64,000 nt of DNA from Atopsyche davidsoni (taxonomy: Eukaryota > Arthropoda > Insecta > Trichoptera > Hydrobiosidae), in the NCBI GenBank assembly GCA_022113835.1, contig JAILWY010000013.1, forward strand, positions 186,001 through 250,000, given 5' to 3'. Within the stretch, counting starts at the first letter, position 1, and each line of letters begins with the position of its first letter. A program made the position numbers and the translations under genes. The notes under the pieces were generated by a model. It had not been told where the DNA came from and made no database searches. It was given only the letters and a program-made list of their open reading frames with translations. Positions 38,701 through 46,658 of this stretch are shown here, piece by piece.

Positions 38701-41700
38701 TGTCGTACAACGATCACCGCTCCTGGTACCTTCACATCAAGGCCGTGCAGGAGACGGATCGCGGTTGGTACATGTGCCAAGTCAACACCGATCCCATGCG
38801 TTCCCGCCAAGGCTACCTGCAAGTTGTGGGTGAGAACAGACTCGACCTGACGTACCGACGATGGTGCCGACTTCGCTGCAGTGGCTCAATCCTAACACTT
38901 CTGTGCAGTTCCCCCGATCATCATAGACAACAAGACGTCCACCGACATCGTGGTGCGCGAAGGCAGCAACGTCACGCTGGTCTGCAAAGCCTCCGGATAC
39001 CCGGAGCCCTACGTCATGTGGCGGCGCGAGGACGGGGAGGACATCAACTACAACGGGGACACGGGTCAGCATCTCCCCGCTTAAGATATCCATCTTGTGT
39101 TATGCTTATCGTGTTAAGTACCGTATTTCAAATATGACGTTTCGATTGCCTCAGTCAACGTTGTGGACGGAGAAGTACTAACCGTGACCAAGGTCTCCCG
39201 CCTGCACATGGGAGCCTATCTTTGCATTGCCTCCAACGGAGTCCCTCCCTCCATCAGCAAGAGAGTCATGCTCATGGTGCAGTGTGAGTATTTTCATAAA
39301 AAAGATATAATTAGATTTCGTTTTTTTTAACCACAGACATCCATTTCGTAACAGTTCCTCCGATGCTGTCGATCCCCAACCAGCTGGAGGGTGCCTACGT
39401 GGGGCAAGACGTGGCCCTCGAGTGCCACACGGAAGCCTACCCCACATCCATAAACTACTGGACCACCGACAGAGGAGACATGATCATATCTGGTCAGCAT
39501 AGAGCCCTGTTTTAATTTATTATCGGAATGCAACACAAAAGATTTTGCGCAATTTAAAAATAATGCCGAACATTTAATATATCGACACGATTATAATTGA
39601 ACTAACATGAAATATATTATTCTAAATTATTCGATTTAGGAGAAAAGTACGAAGCCGTGTCCATGGACAGCGGCTACAACAAGTACATGATGTTAAAGGT
39701 GCGGGGAGTGGCCGTCAAGGACTTCGGCTCCTACAAGTGTGTGGCCAAGAACTCGCTGGGAGAGACGGACGGAGTCATCAGGCTTGAAGGTTGCTGTTGT
39801 ACTTTCATATCAGCCTCCAGATTATTTCTATTAGTGAAAAATAAGGGCTCCGAGCTCGGCGCTCGCCACAGCCCGACTGCGAGCTCGCCTCCAGCTGCCC
39901 CCGGTCGCCCCTGCTCAGTCCCGCTGCCGCTCCTGGCGTTTTTATTTTAAATTGAATGTCTGAACTTTTTCCATACCAAATTATTGAAATGTCTTTTCCC
40001 GCAGAAATCCCGGCTCCGTCGACGACGTCAACGTCGACTCTGTCGCCACCGATGCCGGTTTCGGCGAAAAAAAAAGGTAATTTGTATAATCTTCGTATTC
40101 AATAAAAGCCACAAAGATCAAGCATTGTTAAGTTAGTCAGAGGCGGCGCAGGTGCCACATAACCATGAATTGCGTTGCTTTGTTTTCGGTGTTACCAGAA
40201 AAACATCAAAATAAAAATCAGAATTCTGACGAAAATAAAGTGTCGAGCGACTACGACGTCAAGGAGTGGAAGGATTCTGGTGAGTTTTATTTGAATATAC
40301 TTATCGCGACCGTCCTAAGAACGGGGCGAGGCAGCCCCGGATGCCTCGCGGCCCAGCAGCTCTGGAAGAAACGGGATCGTGACTTATATATTACTTACAC
40401 ACACACGTATGAAACTGTGATATTTATGCAATGATACAGTATAATAAATGTAATTGCACCCGAGCAACCGCGAGCTTGGGCATGTTACGTCCAGCCGGGG
40501 TGCTGCTACCTGGGGGGCATCTTCCGGCGGCCGTTGCCAGTCTAAATGACCTCAAAGTTTCAGTTCTCGAAAGTGTAAAGAGATAGTTAACCCCCGGGGG
40601 AGATGGTTGAAATTTAGGGTCGAACGTCCCGACAATGGGAGGAGATATCAGCAGGGAGAGGCGCGCGCTATCAGTGAGAGATTTAATACGGCGCAGTGGT
40701 GCTGCGAGTAACTCGAGCAGGGCGGGGCGCTCCTGCTTCAATTCAATATGTAGGGGCGCCATATTTCGTACACGACGCGTAGAAGAAAGGCATCTTCCGA
40801 AATTCATATAACTATCATATATTACTACCAACAAAATATTTCAATTTTGTTAATTTTATAATTTTTTTCAACTTGAAAAAAAAAAATTTTTTTTTTAAAT
40901 ATCGCAATAAGCGAAAGCTTAGCGAAATAAGCATTGATACTGTAAACAGTAACTGAAAAAATATCAGCGAAAATAAACTTGCGTTTGGTTATTCTTTTAA
41001 CAAGTATGCCACAATTACTCGAAATTATATTTATTGTTTACTCGGGAAGCGAGGTCCGCCGTCCCTCGGGACCCCTCGAGCGGCCCCTCCTCCCAGGAAG
41101 CGCCTCCCGGTCGGTGTTCCTGAACGACCGCAGGAACCTGAATGGCCGCGAGCCGCAGGAATGCTTATTCTCGGAACGAATTCTAGGAACGAATATTCTC
41201 GTCTAATGAACAGTCGCTTGCTGGGAAAAACGGCGGGAAACTAAATATTTTTCGAAATAAGAATCTGTCCTCGGCCGACGGCGGGAATCGACTGCGCACT
41301 GAACCCACTGAGAAGCATCGCGTGAAGCCTACCCTGGGGGTCGTGAGAGATGTTACGCAAAAAGTTTTTCAATCTAATGTAACTAATATTTGGATTAAAA
41401 TATCGATTTCTGTGAATAATAAACATTGAATAAATTATTTCTTGAAAGTTGATTATTTTTAATAATAGTACAGCAGTTTGTTTCAACAAAGGTTTGCTTC
41501 AACAGTAAAAACACTCGTTTAGTAGCAAGTCGGTCGCCGGCGCAGGACCACCGCGCTCGCAATCCTCCCGAAGTGAGAAGATTGGACTGTTGTATGGCTT
41601 CCGAATTCTTTATTCAGTGCGAAATGCTAATTTCTCGGATTAGAGTGTCTCGATAGCGGGATTTACTGTCGACAGGGTCACCGAAGATAAGGCGGCCCGC

Positions 41701-42932
41701 GGAGCGCCCCGGCCGCCGCGGCGCCCCCGCCCCGGGAGTAGGAGGCAAGGAGGACGATAATAGTGCTTTTGTTATTATTCAGTAACGATTATTTTTACCG
41801 GTGATGTTAGTTCCAATATCCTCGATTCCTTCTGACCGTAATTTGACAGCTGATAAGTTACAAAAACTAGCTGGCATTTTAGTTTTTTCGGATTTGGGCA
41901 ACCTTACGATTACTATCAGATTGCTTCCATAGCTCGCGGTTGATTCGGTGGATTCGAGGGATTCGAGGGATTCGAGTCTTTCATCGAACCTGGGAGTGCT
42001 GCCGAGCGTCCTCGTGCCCGGTGGGTTACGTAAAACAATTTCGCTCCAAGAAAACAAATCAATTACAAACCAGTCGCCGACCGTCCGCTCTGGAGTTGGA
42101 ACGCCTCCAGCGGAGATGGCGGATTGTCGACGAGCGCACTCAAAAATCATACTAAAATCTTATTCATTTAAAATCTCCCGTTAATACAAACCAGGCGGAT
42201 GCCAGAAGGCAAATGGAGAGTTTTTATTTGATTTGCCAAACAGGGAACAGAAATATTAAGTTGCCCCATAGCAGACTTTCCACTGAGCACAGGCGAATTT
42301 TTATTATTTTGTATAAAAACCGTTTTTTGTATTTTGTTCAAATCTTATAAGATTTTTGATTAAAAGTTCGATTTTGTAAAAAAATATATTTGGTTGAAAT
42401 TCATATTAAGTATCAAAAGAGACACATTAGCATTTTGTAAAAGAGTTATCCACTGGACACACTTTCCGAGGACTGGCATGCGCCTTCAAGTGGGTCAACG
42501 CAACACCTGCAACTTCGGAATTGCCATCGTCGCACTCGGCCAATGAGCAACTCTCAATTATTCCCCGCGGAGAATTAAGATTTCCTTGTTTTAATTACGA
42601 TGTAAAAAGGCCGCGCGGGCAGCGCAGCTAATTATGTGCATTTTAAAGTAATGCTAATTAACCCCTGACGGATGCTATTTCATAAAATAAACATAAATTA
42701 CCGAAGATTTACATTATTCAATCAAATTTTTTTTCACTTTTTAACTCAAGAGAGTTACATTTTATTCGCTTTTTTCCTAAAGCGCGGTGTGTTTTAATTG
42801 GAGTTGGAGTTGTCTGCAATGATTTAGATATCTGAAGTCTGAAACTAATTTCTTCTTTATTAATTTTGTATTTGGTAAAAAAAATGTCATAAACGTACGT
42901 ATTTTAAAATTCAATCACCCAACAAGGTAAAA

Positions 42933-43004
<72 letters not shown>

Positions 43005-43090
43005 TATTTATATATATGTTTAAATATATATATATTTATATGTATAGGTATCCGAAAATTGCTTATTTGTACAGGTAATATATAATATAT

Positions 43091-43159
<69 letters not shown>

Positions 43160-46100
43160 GGTGTCCCTTATATGACCAAAAAATTTTTTTTTTCAAATTT
43201 CAAAATGCATACCCTCTACTTTTTTTTACTAATGCTATAAGATACTTAAATATAAAATTTCATCTTTCTAGCATAATTGCAACCAGTGCCGACCGAGCTT
43301 CAAAGTTTAGTAAAAAACGTGTTTTGTCTTGATATTTCGGTCTGGTATAAAATCATTATAAATGCAATAAATTAAGTGAATAAAAGTAAAAATTCAATTA
43401 GGTGAACATTAATCTTTAATCAAAAACATAAAGTAATAACAATCAGTCAGGGTAACTTTTTTTTAGAGTTTTTTTTTACAGTCCGGATACAATTTTCTAT
43501 GTTCCTGGACACAGCGCAGCAAGAACTGTTTTTGTTCTTCTTCAGCCGTGATAAGTCCGTTAAAATCGTGCATCATTTTAACAGCCCTTTCAGCAGTATC
43601 ATTCACAACTCTCAAATAATTAATTTTTCATTTAGCTTCCAGAAAAGCAGCATTATTATTCCAAGAAGATACATCTTCCTTTAGAAAACTGTCGTCGATC
43701 TGCAGTCGTGATAAAAATTGTTTGCTCTTTTCCGATACGAAATCATGCAGTGTTTTGTCTGAAAAAAAAAGAAAAATAAGACAAATAACAAAAAAAATCT
43801 ACAACAATTTAAATAAAATATACAAAAAGTCAATTTAACTTACCAAACAACCTTTGAGGAAGTTCTTCCTTTGACGGGTCATCGCGTTTGTTAAAATCTA
43901 AGGTTTTGTCCCGGTTGAAGTTGGCAATCATTTTCTTCTTAGTTTGGTTATCAACTTCATCATCAAACAGTGATAGAATAACTGTCTCTTCACATAAATA
44001 CCACAAGTGATGGCTAAACTTGCTTATAGAAGCATTAGAAATTGTTGCGTCAAATTTTTCGTACTCTTTTAACATCTTCAAGAAGCGCAAATCTTGGTTA
44101 GGTGCTTTGATCGCCACTGTACATTCGAGCCAAGGCTTAACACACAATATCACGACAAATAAGAAACCATCTTGTAGAGCCTTTTTGTCCTTCGCAGTTA
44201 TTCTGCATTGTGACTGAAGTAAACATATTTTTAAAGAATAGATCGCTCTCGCCATCCAGCGTGCCTGATGCATGGCTCCGGGGGGGCTTAGTTTTAATTT
44301 TTCCTCTGTGTCTCCTCCCAAAATTATTACGCACAGTTCGACCAATTTGTGGTAGTCATCTCTTACATAACCTTTGTCTAATTCTGCCTTATAAAATATT
44401 AACAAAGCTTGAATGTCTGTCTCGGCAACACGTTGTTTTACGAAATTAAGAGATGGTTCAATGTTACTAGCGTCGATGTTTTTCCAATTTTCTCTGAACT
44501 TTTTAAGCATTGGAATATCTGGGCTACTAGTAATTTGCTTAATTTTGCTTTCAAAGACAGCTTTTAGGACTAATTCATAAACATGATGACGACAGGTGAA
44601 AAGCAGAAATTCTCTTCCTAAAGTTTGCTCCAAAATAGCACAATTAATATGGCCAGTATTGAAAGCTGTTGTGTCGCAGCACATTATTTGTACTTTATCG
44701 TGAAGGTTCCAGTCAAAAAGAGCTGTTGAGGCAGCCTTACCTTGATGTTTTCCAGAAGAATGTTCTAGTTTCGGCACTGCAAGAAGCTGTTCCTTATCGT
44801 CAAACGAAGCAATAACTGGCAAGCGTTCTTCTTTAGAACTTCGTACATCCAACCTGGGTAATAGTTTTCCATCCCAATGGACTGTGACTACGTCGGGTAC
44901 ATTGTTTTGGAAGTCAGATTTTAATGCTTCTGCCCTTGATTTTCTAGTTTCAGCAGCTAGTGATTCTCTTTGTCTTACAACCCTTTCCTCTTCTTCCATT
45001 CGTCGTTGTTTAGATCTATCTTCTTTTTCCGCCAATTTTTTATCAACACCACCTAAGCATCCCGGTCGACCTGGCTCTCTCTGTTTCATTAAAAATAATT
45101 TATCTTCCTCTATTTTCATTCTCTCAAAAGCATCAGCATGTGCAATATCAAACAAATTATCAAGATCAATTTTGAAATTGTTCTCACGGCTCTTGAACGT
45201 AACCTGAGTTTTCTTACAATTTTTTGCATCTCTCTCCAAACATGATATAAACCAACAATATTCTTCACGCAGTTAGGAAATGCCCCTGCTGGAATTCTTG
45301 CTTTTTCCCAATATATGATGCACTCCCTAATCACAAGATTTGCACTTTCACTAACAGTCAGTTTAACCTCAAGAATATTGTAAAATATGACCGAGAGAAA
45401 TTGTCGATTAGATGGTAATTTTGCACCATTTATTTGATATCTAGGCAAACCGATAAGGAAGTTATTTTGTTTAACACTCCGTAATTCCACCGACATGTCA
45501 ACGCACTAAACAATGAAGCACTACTAATCTCAAAAATCACGTATGAAATGACAAATAAAACATGTAGGTAACTACATGTTTTATTTGTAAAAGTCACAGC
45601 GCAGTACTTACGCAACTTGTATGGACAAGATAAAATCGCAAGTCGGCACAGGTTATCGTTTATAAATCGAACTAATATTTTTTTTCTAGACAATATAGGG
45701 TTATTACTAAACTTTTAAGAAGGTATGCGTAAAAAAATATCGAACTTGAAATTTAAGGGACACCCTAATATATATATATATATATTAATATATTATATAT
45801 TATTTAGTTACATTTACCAAAATCATTATTAACTCTTACAACATAATATGTTTGAATAAAATATATTTTCTAATTAATAAAATGGTCATTTCATTTATAA
45901 AGGAAATTCCTACCTTTCACCTAAAGAACAAAATAAATGTCTGATGAGTGATGTCCATTATCCATGCTGTTGGATCTGTTGGTTTTGCCATGGCATAAAA
46001 AAAATAACCTTATTTTATTAAAAATGTGTATGCTAATAATCTTATAAATTCCCATTATTGTATTCTGAGGAGATGTCGAGTTGAACATTTTTCAAGTTTA

Positions 46101-46514
46101 TTTCAACTAATGAAGATGCGAACTGTGGAACAGTGGATCGCAGGTGGTGATCCCATCTTGCGAAATTTTACATTCGTCTGCATCCTTCACCGTAAGCACG
46201 CTGGGAGCGCAGATACCCGTATGGGTTAAAATGCAGATATATTAAATTTTAATAAAAACCGTTAAAATAATTTCCATTTCAATAATTAAGTTGTTACTGT
46301 ATTGTTTTTTGCAGAGTACGATTACACGCTGGGCTCAGCGAGGCCCCCCGCGTGGGCCACGGGAGCCGCCGCCCCTAGAAACCCTGCCCTCCTGCCGGCC
46401 CTGTGCGCGCTGGCCGCGCTGGCCGCCCCGGCCGTCCTGGCCGCCTCGGCCGCCCTGGCCGCTCTGGCCGCCCTGGCCGCCCCGGCCGCCCCAGCCCGGT
46501 TCCCGGCCAGTTGA
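13093..46514 (+). CDS. DIP-type (Dpr-interacting protein / lachesin-like) three-Ig cell-surface protein, 10 coding exons
   Basis: Coding exons are 13093-13171, 38443-38546, 38622-38829, 38909-39064, 39155-39283, 39355-39492, 39640-39789, 40005-40076, 40199-40279 and 46315-46514. The joined protein is 438 residues. Residues 1-25 are a signal peptide ([16 protein letters not shown]). Ig1 has Cys52, Trp64 and Cys113 with DRGWYMC; Ig2 has Cys156, Trp168 and Cys206; Ig3 has Cys249, Trp261 and Cys305. The VDTQTIL and QVNTDPM blocks are typical of insect DIPs, neuronal adhesion proteins that bind Dpr proteins in synaptic partner matching. N-glycosylation sequons are at N39, N138 and N151. A Ser/Thr/Pro and charged linker (about 323-375) leads to a hydrophobic tail ending FPAS, as expected for GPI anchoring. 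All introns are GT-AG and all phases agree (phase 0 after exon 2, phase 1 elsewhere). The ortholog (alpha to lambda) is not assigned. Exon 1 is the least certain part because of the 25-kb intron. Confidence 0.92.
13469..13510. repeat. 9-bp GC minisatellite (GGGCCTCCG type)
   Basis: About five imperfect 9-bp units shortly downstream of exon 1, in intron 1. Confidence 0.85.
15373..15433. repeat. 14-bp GC minisatellite
   Basis: Four units of GCCCCCGTGCCCGC. Confidence 0.9.
15468..15560 (+). repeat. Dispersed repeat copy 3 (diverged)
   Basis: It matches the core at 1875-1960 and 37300-37385 with several substitutions (GCCAACTTGAAAGCTTGGTG, then AATCGGTCACCAATAAAAAT). It is the most diverged of the three copies. 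The minisatellite at 15373 ends shortly before it. Confidence 0.6.
20337..20407. repeat. 7-bp tandem repeat (TCGTCAC)n
   Basis: About nine units, one with a C-to-T change. Confidence 0.93.
22417..24477 (-). CDS. Transposase, RNase H-like, two exons, 658 aa (apparently intact)
   Basis: On the minus strand, exon 1 is 24477-22818 (553 codons plus one base) and exon 2 is 22733-22417. The intron has GTAAGT and TTTTCCAG borders. The joined protein is 658 residues. Candidate catalytic and structural residues seen in the sequence are D209 in [11 protein letters not shown]275 in [11 protein letters not shown], a Cys-His cluster CRHH at 304-307, an RW motif in [11 protein letters not shown] at 415-416, and E505/E506 in [14 protein letters not shown](x)H..RW..E order is typical of hAT-like and related eukaryotic transposases. 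Residues 150-190 are highly charged, probably coiled coil. No BED or THAP finger is evident. The ATG at 24477 is the first in frame and lies about 55 bp inside a perfect palindrome. The intact state implies recent mobility. The family name is uncertain. Confidence 0.85.
24532..24569. repeat. 17-bp perfect palindrome upstream of the transposase start
   Basis: ACAAATAAAACATGTAG (24532-24548), loop GTAA, then the perfect complement (24553-24569). It is conserved without change in the second transposon copy (45551-45588). It lies between the transposase ATG and the element's right terminal repeat, so it may be a subterminal transposase-binding site or a hairpin in the 5' leader. Confidence 0.9.
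24968..25005. repeat. 17-bp perfect hairpin with 4-nt loop
   Basis: CTGTTTTATCGGCCATC (24968-24984), loop GGCT, then the perfect complement 24989-25005. It is outside the transposon and the Helitron. No copies were noticed elsewhere in the window. Possible identities are a MITE core, a hairpin RNA or a regulatory palindrome. Confidence 0.85.
25006..26741. other. Intronic stretch without recognised features
   Basis: AT-rich DNA with one GC-richer patch (about 25590-25660). Open frames here are short and carry no recognisable motif. Confidence 0.5.
26742..26768. repeat. (AT)n tract, Helitron insertion site
   Basis: A short AT dinucleotide run immediately before the TC tip of the Helitron at 26769. 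A TATATATA run continues after its CTAG end at 28367, so the element split an AT tract. Confidence 0.85.
27125..27720. mobile_element. 596-bp TTAA-flanked insertion nested in the Helitron
   Basis: The boundaries come from comparison with the uninterrupted copy at about 2900-2925. TTAA occurs at both 27121-27124 and 27721-27724. The ends are GGCAGTTGCTCCCA and, inverted, GGGTCTAGGTCCCA, which agree at both edges but are only weak terminal repeats. A 7-bp hairpin GGTGTCC-AACC-GGACACC lies near the left end. There is no ORF. TTAA duplication suggests a piggyBac- or Kolobok-type MITE. Confidence 0.75.
27992..28285 (+). pseudogene. Helitron protein N-terminal fragment
   Basis: It reads [20 protein letters not shown], then [20 protein letters not shown], then [17 protein letters not shown]. 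This is the conserved block that precedes the Rep domain in insect Helitron proteins (C..C.ALH..E, K.KLP, YN.S.AFASMGA). About 97 codons remain open before a stop at 28283-28285, and everything downstream in the normal protein (Rep, helicase) is absent. A CxxC zinc-ribbon-like pair starts the fragment. Confidence 0.85.
28368..30180. other. Intronic stretch, no recognised gene
   Basis: AT-rich DNA with two GC-richer patches (about 28755-28830 and 28930-29035). The only clear structure is a hairpin at 29073-29111. Confidence 0.5.
29073..29111. repeat. 18-bp hairpin with 3-nt loop
   Basis: GATGTTATATTGTAACAT (29073-29090), loop AAG, then a complement with a single G:T pair (29094-29111). Confidence 0.8.
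30189..30284. repeat. 11-bp minisatellite (CCGCTCCCTTG)n
   Basis: About nine units with single-base variants. It accounts for the Pro/Leu/Cys/Arg-rich and Gly/Lys-rich open frames on both strands. Confidence 0.9.
31343..31427. repeat. 7-bp minisatellite (GCAGCCT)n
   Basis: About twelve imperfect units with 21-bp higher-order periodicity. The CAG/CTG-rich content opens frames on both strands. Confidence 0.9.
31827..31901. repeat. 22-bp minisatellite
   Basis: Three near-exact units built on GCCGAGAGAGACGGGCC. Confidence 0.9.
32490..32768. repeat. 16-bp GC minisatellite open in many frames
   Basis: About 17 units of GAGCCCGGGGGCC(G/C)AG type. Because 16 is not a multiple of three and the unit lacks stops, five long overlapping frames (123-195 codons) open on both strands with the same Gly/Pro/Arg/Ala composition. 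None is likely coding. Two unit variants (CCGAGG and CCCAGG) alternate irregularly. Confidence 0.93.
33468..34590 (+). mobile_element. Decayed Tc1/mariner-type element
   Basis: A TA dinucleotide flanks both ends (33466-33467, 34591-34592). The terminal repeats start CAGTGTGTTTAACGAGAGCG and end, inverted, CAGTATGTAACAAAAGAGCG. The transposase is readable only in pieces on the + strand: [54 protein letters not shown], and [14 protein letters not shown]. These match the Tc1 order D..D..E. The last acidic residue (NPIEN in the family) is Lys, the following Trp codon is a stop, and there are several frameshifts, so the element is dead. Confidence 0.9.
35001..35074 (+). tRNA. tRNA-Thr(TGT)-like sequence, probably a SINE head or pseudogene
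   Basis: It folds as a full cloverleaf. The acceptor stem is GGCTCGT/ACAAGTC (one G:T, one C-A mismatch), the D stem GCAC/GTGC, the anticodon stem CCAGC/GCTTG with one C-T mismatch and loop CATGTAA, the variable loop has 7 nt, and the T stem GTAGG/CCTAC has loop TTCCAAT. The anticodon position reads TGT (Thr). Position 33 is A instead of the near-invariant T, and the T loop has C at 57, so a functional tRNA is doubtful. Homology with the copy at 50038-50112 extends into both flanks (TATGATTGTTAAAAA upstream; ACAAGTCACG and AATCATATT downstream). That suggests a dispersed tRNA-derived repeat. Confidence 0.5.
35224..35312. repeat. 11-bp minisatellite (ACTGTGCCCCC)n
   Basis: About eight units, one variant near the left edge. 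Confidence 0.93.
36039..36130. repeat. 7-bp minisatellite (TGCCCTC)n
   Basis: About thirteen units, decaying at the right end into CCGCTCTCCGCCCTCCG. Confidence 0.93.
37295..37400 (+). repeat. Dispersed repeat copy 2
   Basis: It starts near CTCTGTTTGATAATGCCAAC and is almost identical to 1869-1970 through GGTTGGCGAAACCGGTCAC and CAAGTATTTTA. The shared GCCAAC/GTTGGC hairpin is intact. Confidence 0.7.
37728..37801. repeat. 7-bp minisatellite (CGCCCCT)n
   Basis: About ten units with a 27-bp higher-order period (interspersed CCCCCT). Confidence 0.9.
38443..38546 (+). CDS. DIP gene exon 2: Ig1, N-terminal half
   Basis: The acceptor is TTTCTCCGCAG|AC and the donor AAG|GTGAGG. It encodes [16 protein letters not shown], then [19 protein letters not shown], holding the first Ig cysteine (Cys52) and an NVT glycosylation site. 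It ends in phase 0, just before the VAWVRV core strand. Confidence 0.95.
38622..38829 (+). CDS. DIP gene exon 3: Ig1, C-terminal half
   Basis: The acceptor is CACTCGCAG|GTC and the donor TGG|GTGAGA. It encodes residues 62-130 with the Ig tryptophan (VAWVRV), the [12 protein letters not shown] strand, and [20 protein letters not shown] with the second cysteine. This is the face used for Dpr binding in the known family. Confidence 0.96.
38909..39064 (+). CDS. DIP gene exon 4: Ig2, first half
   Basis: The acceptor is CTGTGCAG|TT and the donor ACGG|GTCAGC, a weak but valid GT donor. It encodes [20 protein letters not shown], then [20 protein letters not shown], with Cys156 and Trp168 and two N-linked sequons (NKT, NVT). 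Confidence 0.95.
39155..39283 (+). CDS. DIP gene exon 5: Ig2, second half
   Basis: The acceptor is TTGCCTCAG|TC and the donor CAGT|GTGAGT. It encodes [20 protein letters not shown], then [20 protein letters not shown], ending Ig2 with Cys206 (the GAYLC motif). Confidence 0.96.
39355..39492 (+). CDS. DIP gene exon 6: Ig3, first half
   Basis: The acceptor is TCGTAACAG|TT and the donor TCTG|GTCAGC. It encodes [20 protein letters not shown], then [20 protein letters not shown], with Cys249 and Trp261. Confidence 0.96.
39640..39789 (+). CDS. DIP gene exon 7: Ig3, second half
   Basis: The acceptor is TCGATTTAG|GA and the donor GAAG|GTTGCT, a poor donor at positions +3 to +6. It encodes [20 protein letters not shown], then [20 protein letters not shown] with Cys305. 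If the donor is skipped, the frame stays open to 39950 (see findings). Confidence 0.95.
40005..40076 (+). CDS. DIP gene exon 8: Ser/Thr/Pro linker
   Basis: The acceptor is TTTTCCCGCAG|AA and the donor AAAAG|GTAATT. It encodes [20 protein letters not shown], then AKKK. The EIPAP-TTT start of the post-Ig3 stalk is typical of insect DIP and lachesin-like proteins. Confidence 0.92.
40199..40279 (+). CDS. DIP gene exon 9: charged linker
   Basis: The acceptor is GTTACCAG|AA and the donor TCTG|GTGAGT. It encodes [20 protein letters not shown], then VKEWKDS, an Asn/Lys/Asp-rich juxtamembrane stalk. The phase fits both neighbours. It could be an optional exon, since it is 81 bp and skipping it preserves the frame. 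Confidence 0.82.
42936..43156. repeat. Interrupted (AT)n microsatellites
   Basis: Two long AT tracts (about 42936-42995 and 43095-43156), the second abutting the transposon end. Confidence 0.93.
43443..45496 (-). pseudogene. Transposase of copy 2, broken by frameshift and nonsense
   Basis: It is equivalent to the 658-residue transposase of copy 1. Exon 1 (45496 down to 43844) carries a 1-base loss in a T run at about 45220-45225, which shifts the frame after the YHVWREMQK segment. A 6-base loss removes two residues just after the CDTT motif ([10 protein letters not shown] against [12 protein letters not shown]). In exon 2 (43758-43443) an AGA codon has become TGA at 43630-43628. The intron borders are kept. 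I infer that this copy cannot make a full transposase. Confidence 0.88.
45551..45588. repeat. 17-bp perfect palindrome, second transposon copy
   Basis: Same arms and GTAA loop as 24532-24569, at the same distance class from the transposase start (45496). Confidence 0.9.
46315..46514 (+). CDS. DIP gene exon 10: hydrophobic GPI-type C-terminus
   Basis: The acceptor is GTTTTTTGCAG|AG and the stop is TGA at 46512-46514. After [20 protein letters not shown] comes a roughly 40-residue Ala/Leu/Pro-rich hydrophobic run ending RFPAS. With no basic anchor or cytoplasmic tail, it fits a GPI-attachment signal, with likely omega residues in the GSA or ATGAA area. The run is encoded by imperfect 9-bp CTGGCCGCC repeats. 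A GT-type donor-like site (ACACG|GTGAGC, about 46534) lies just after the stop and could start a 3'UTR intron. Confidence 0.85.
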
Positions 46515-46591
46515 GGACCGGCCGCGACGACACGGTGAGCCGCCAGGGGCCGAGGCGCGACGCTCGAGCGTTTGTGGGTGCTTTGGAAGAA

Positions 46592-46658
46592 AATAAATCG
46601 ACTTTTATTATTTTATTTTATTATTATTTAAAAGCATGTGAATAGTATTTTCAATAAA
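46592..46658 (+). terminator. Candidate polyadenylation signals of the DIP gene
   Basis: AATAAA occurs at 46592-46597 and 46653-46658, 78 and 139 nt after the stop codon. The second is followed by a T-rich run (about 46687-46700). In AT-rich DNA the motif is common, so this is only positional support. Confidence 0.4.

Larger units (their letters stand above)
43157..45767 (-). mobile_element. 2.6-kb DNA transposon, copy 2 (inactivated)
   Basis: It has the same termini (TAGGGTGTCCCTTA and TAAGGGACACCCTA) and the same orientation as 22132-24747 and is nearly identical throughout. It is flanked on both sides by AT dinucleotide repeats. The two copies differ by scattered substitutions and small indels, so they stem from the same recently active source. 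Confidence 0.92.
40280..46314 (+). other. DIP gene intron 9 (6.0 kb)
   Basis: The intron is bounded by GTGAGT and TTTTTTGCAG. It contains long AT tracts (42936-43156) and the second transposon copy (43157-45767), and is otherwise unremarkable. A GATTCGAGG triplet repeat lies at about 41951-41977. Confidence 0.8.

Noticed and set aside
38516..39093. Long open frames on the opposite strand and other frames over the Ig exons
   Set aside because: These are shadows of the DIP exons. The + strand reading has cysteines, tryptophans and splice sites in the expected order.
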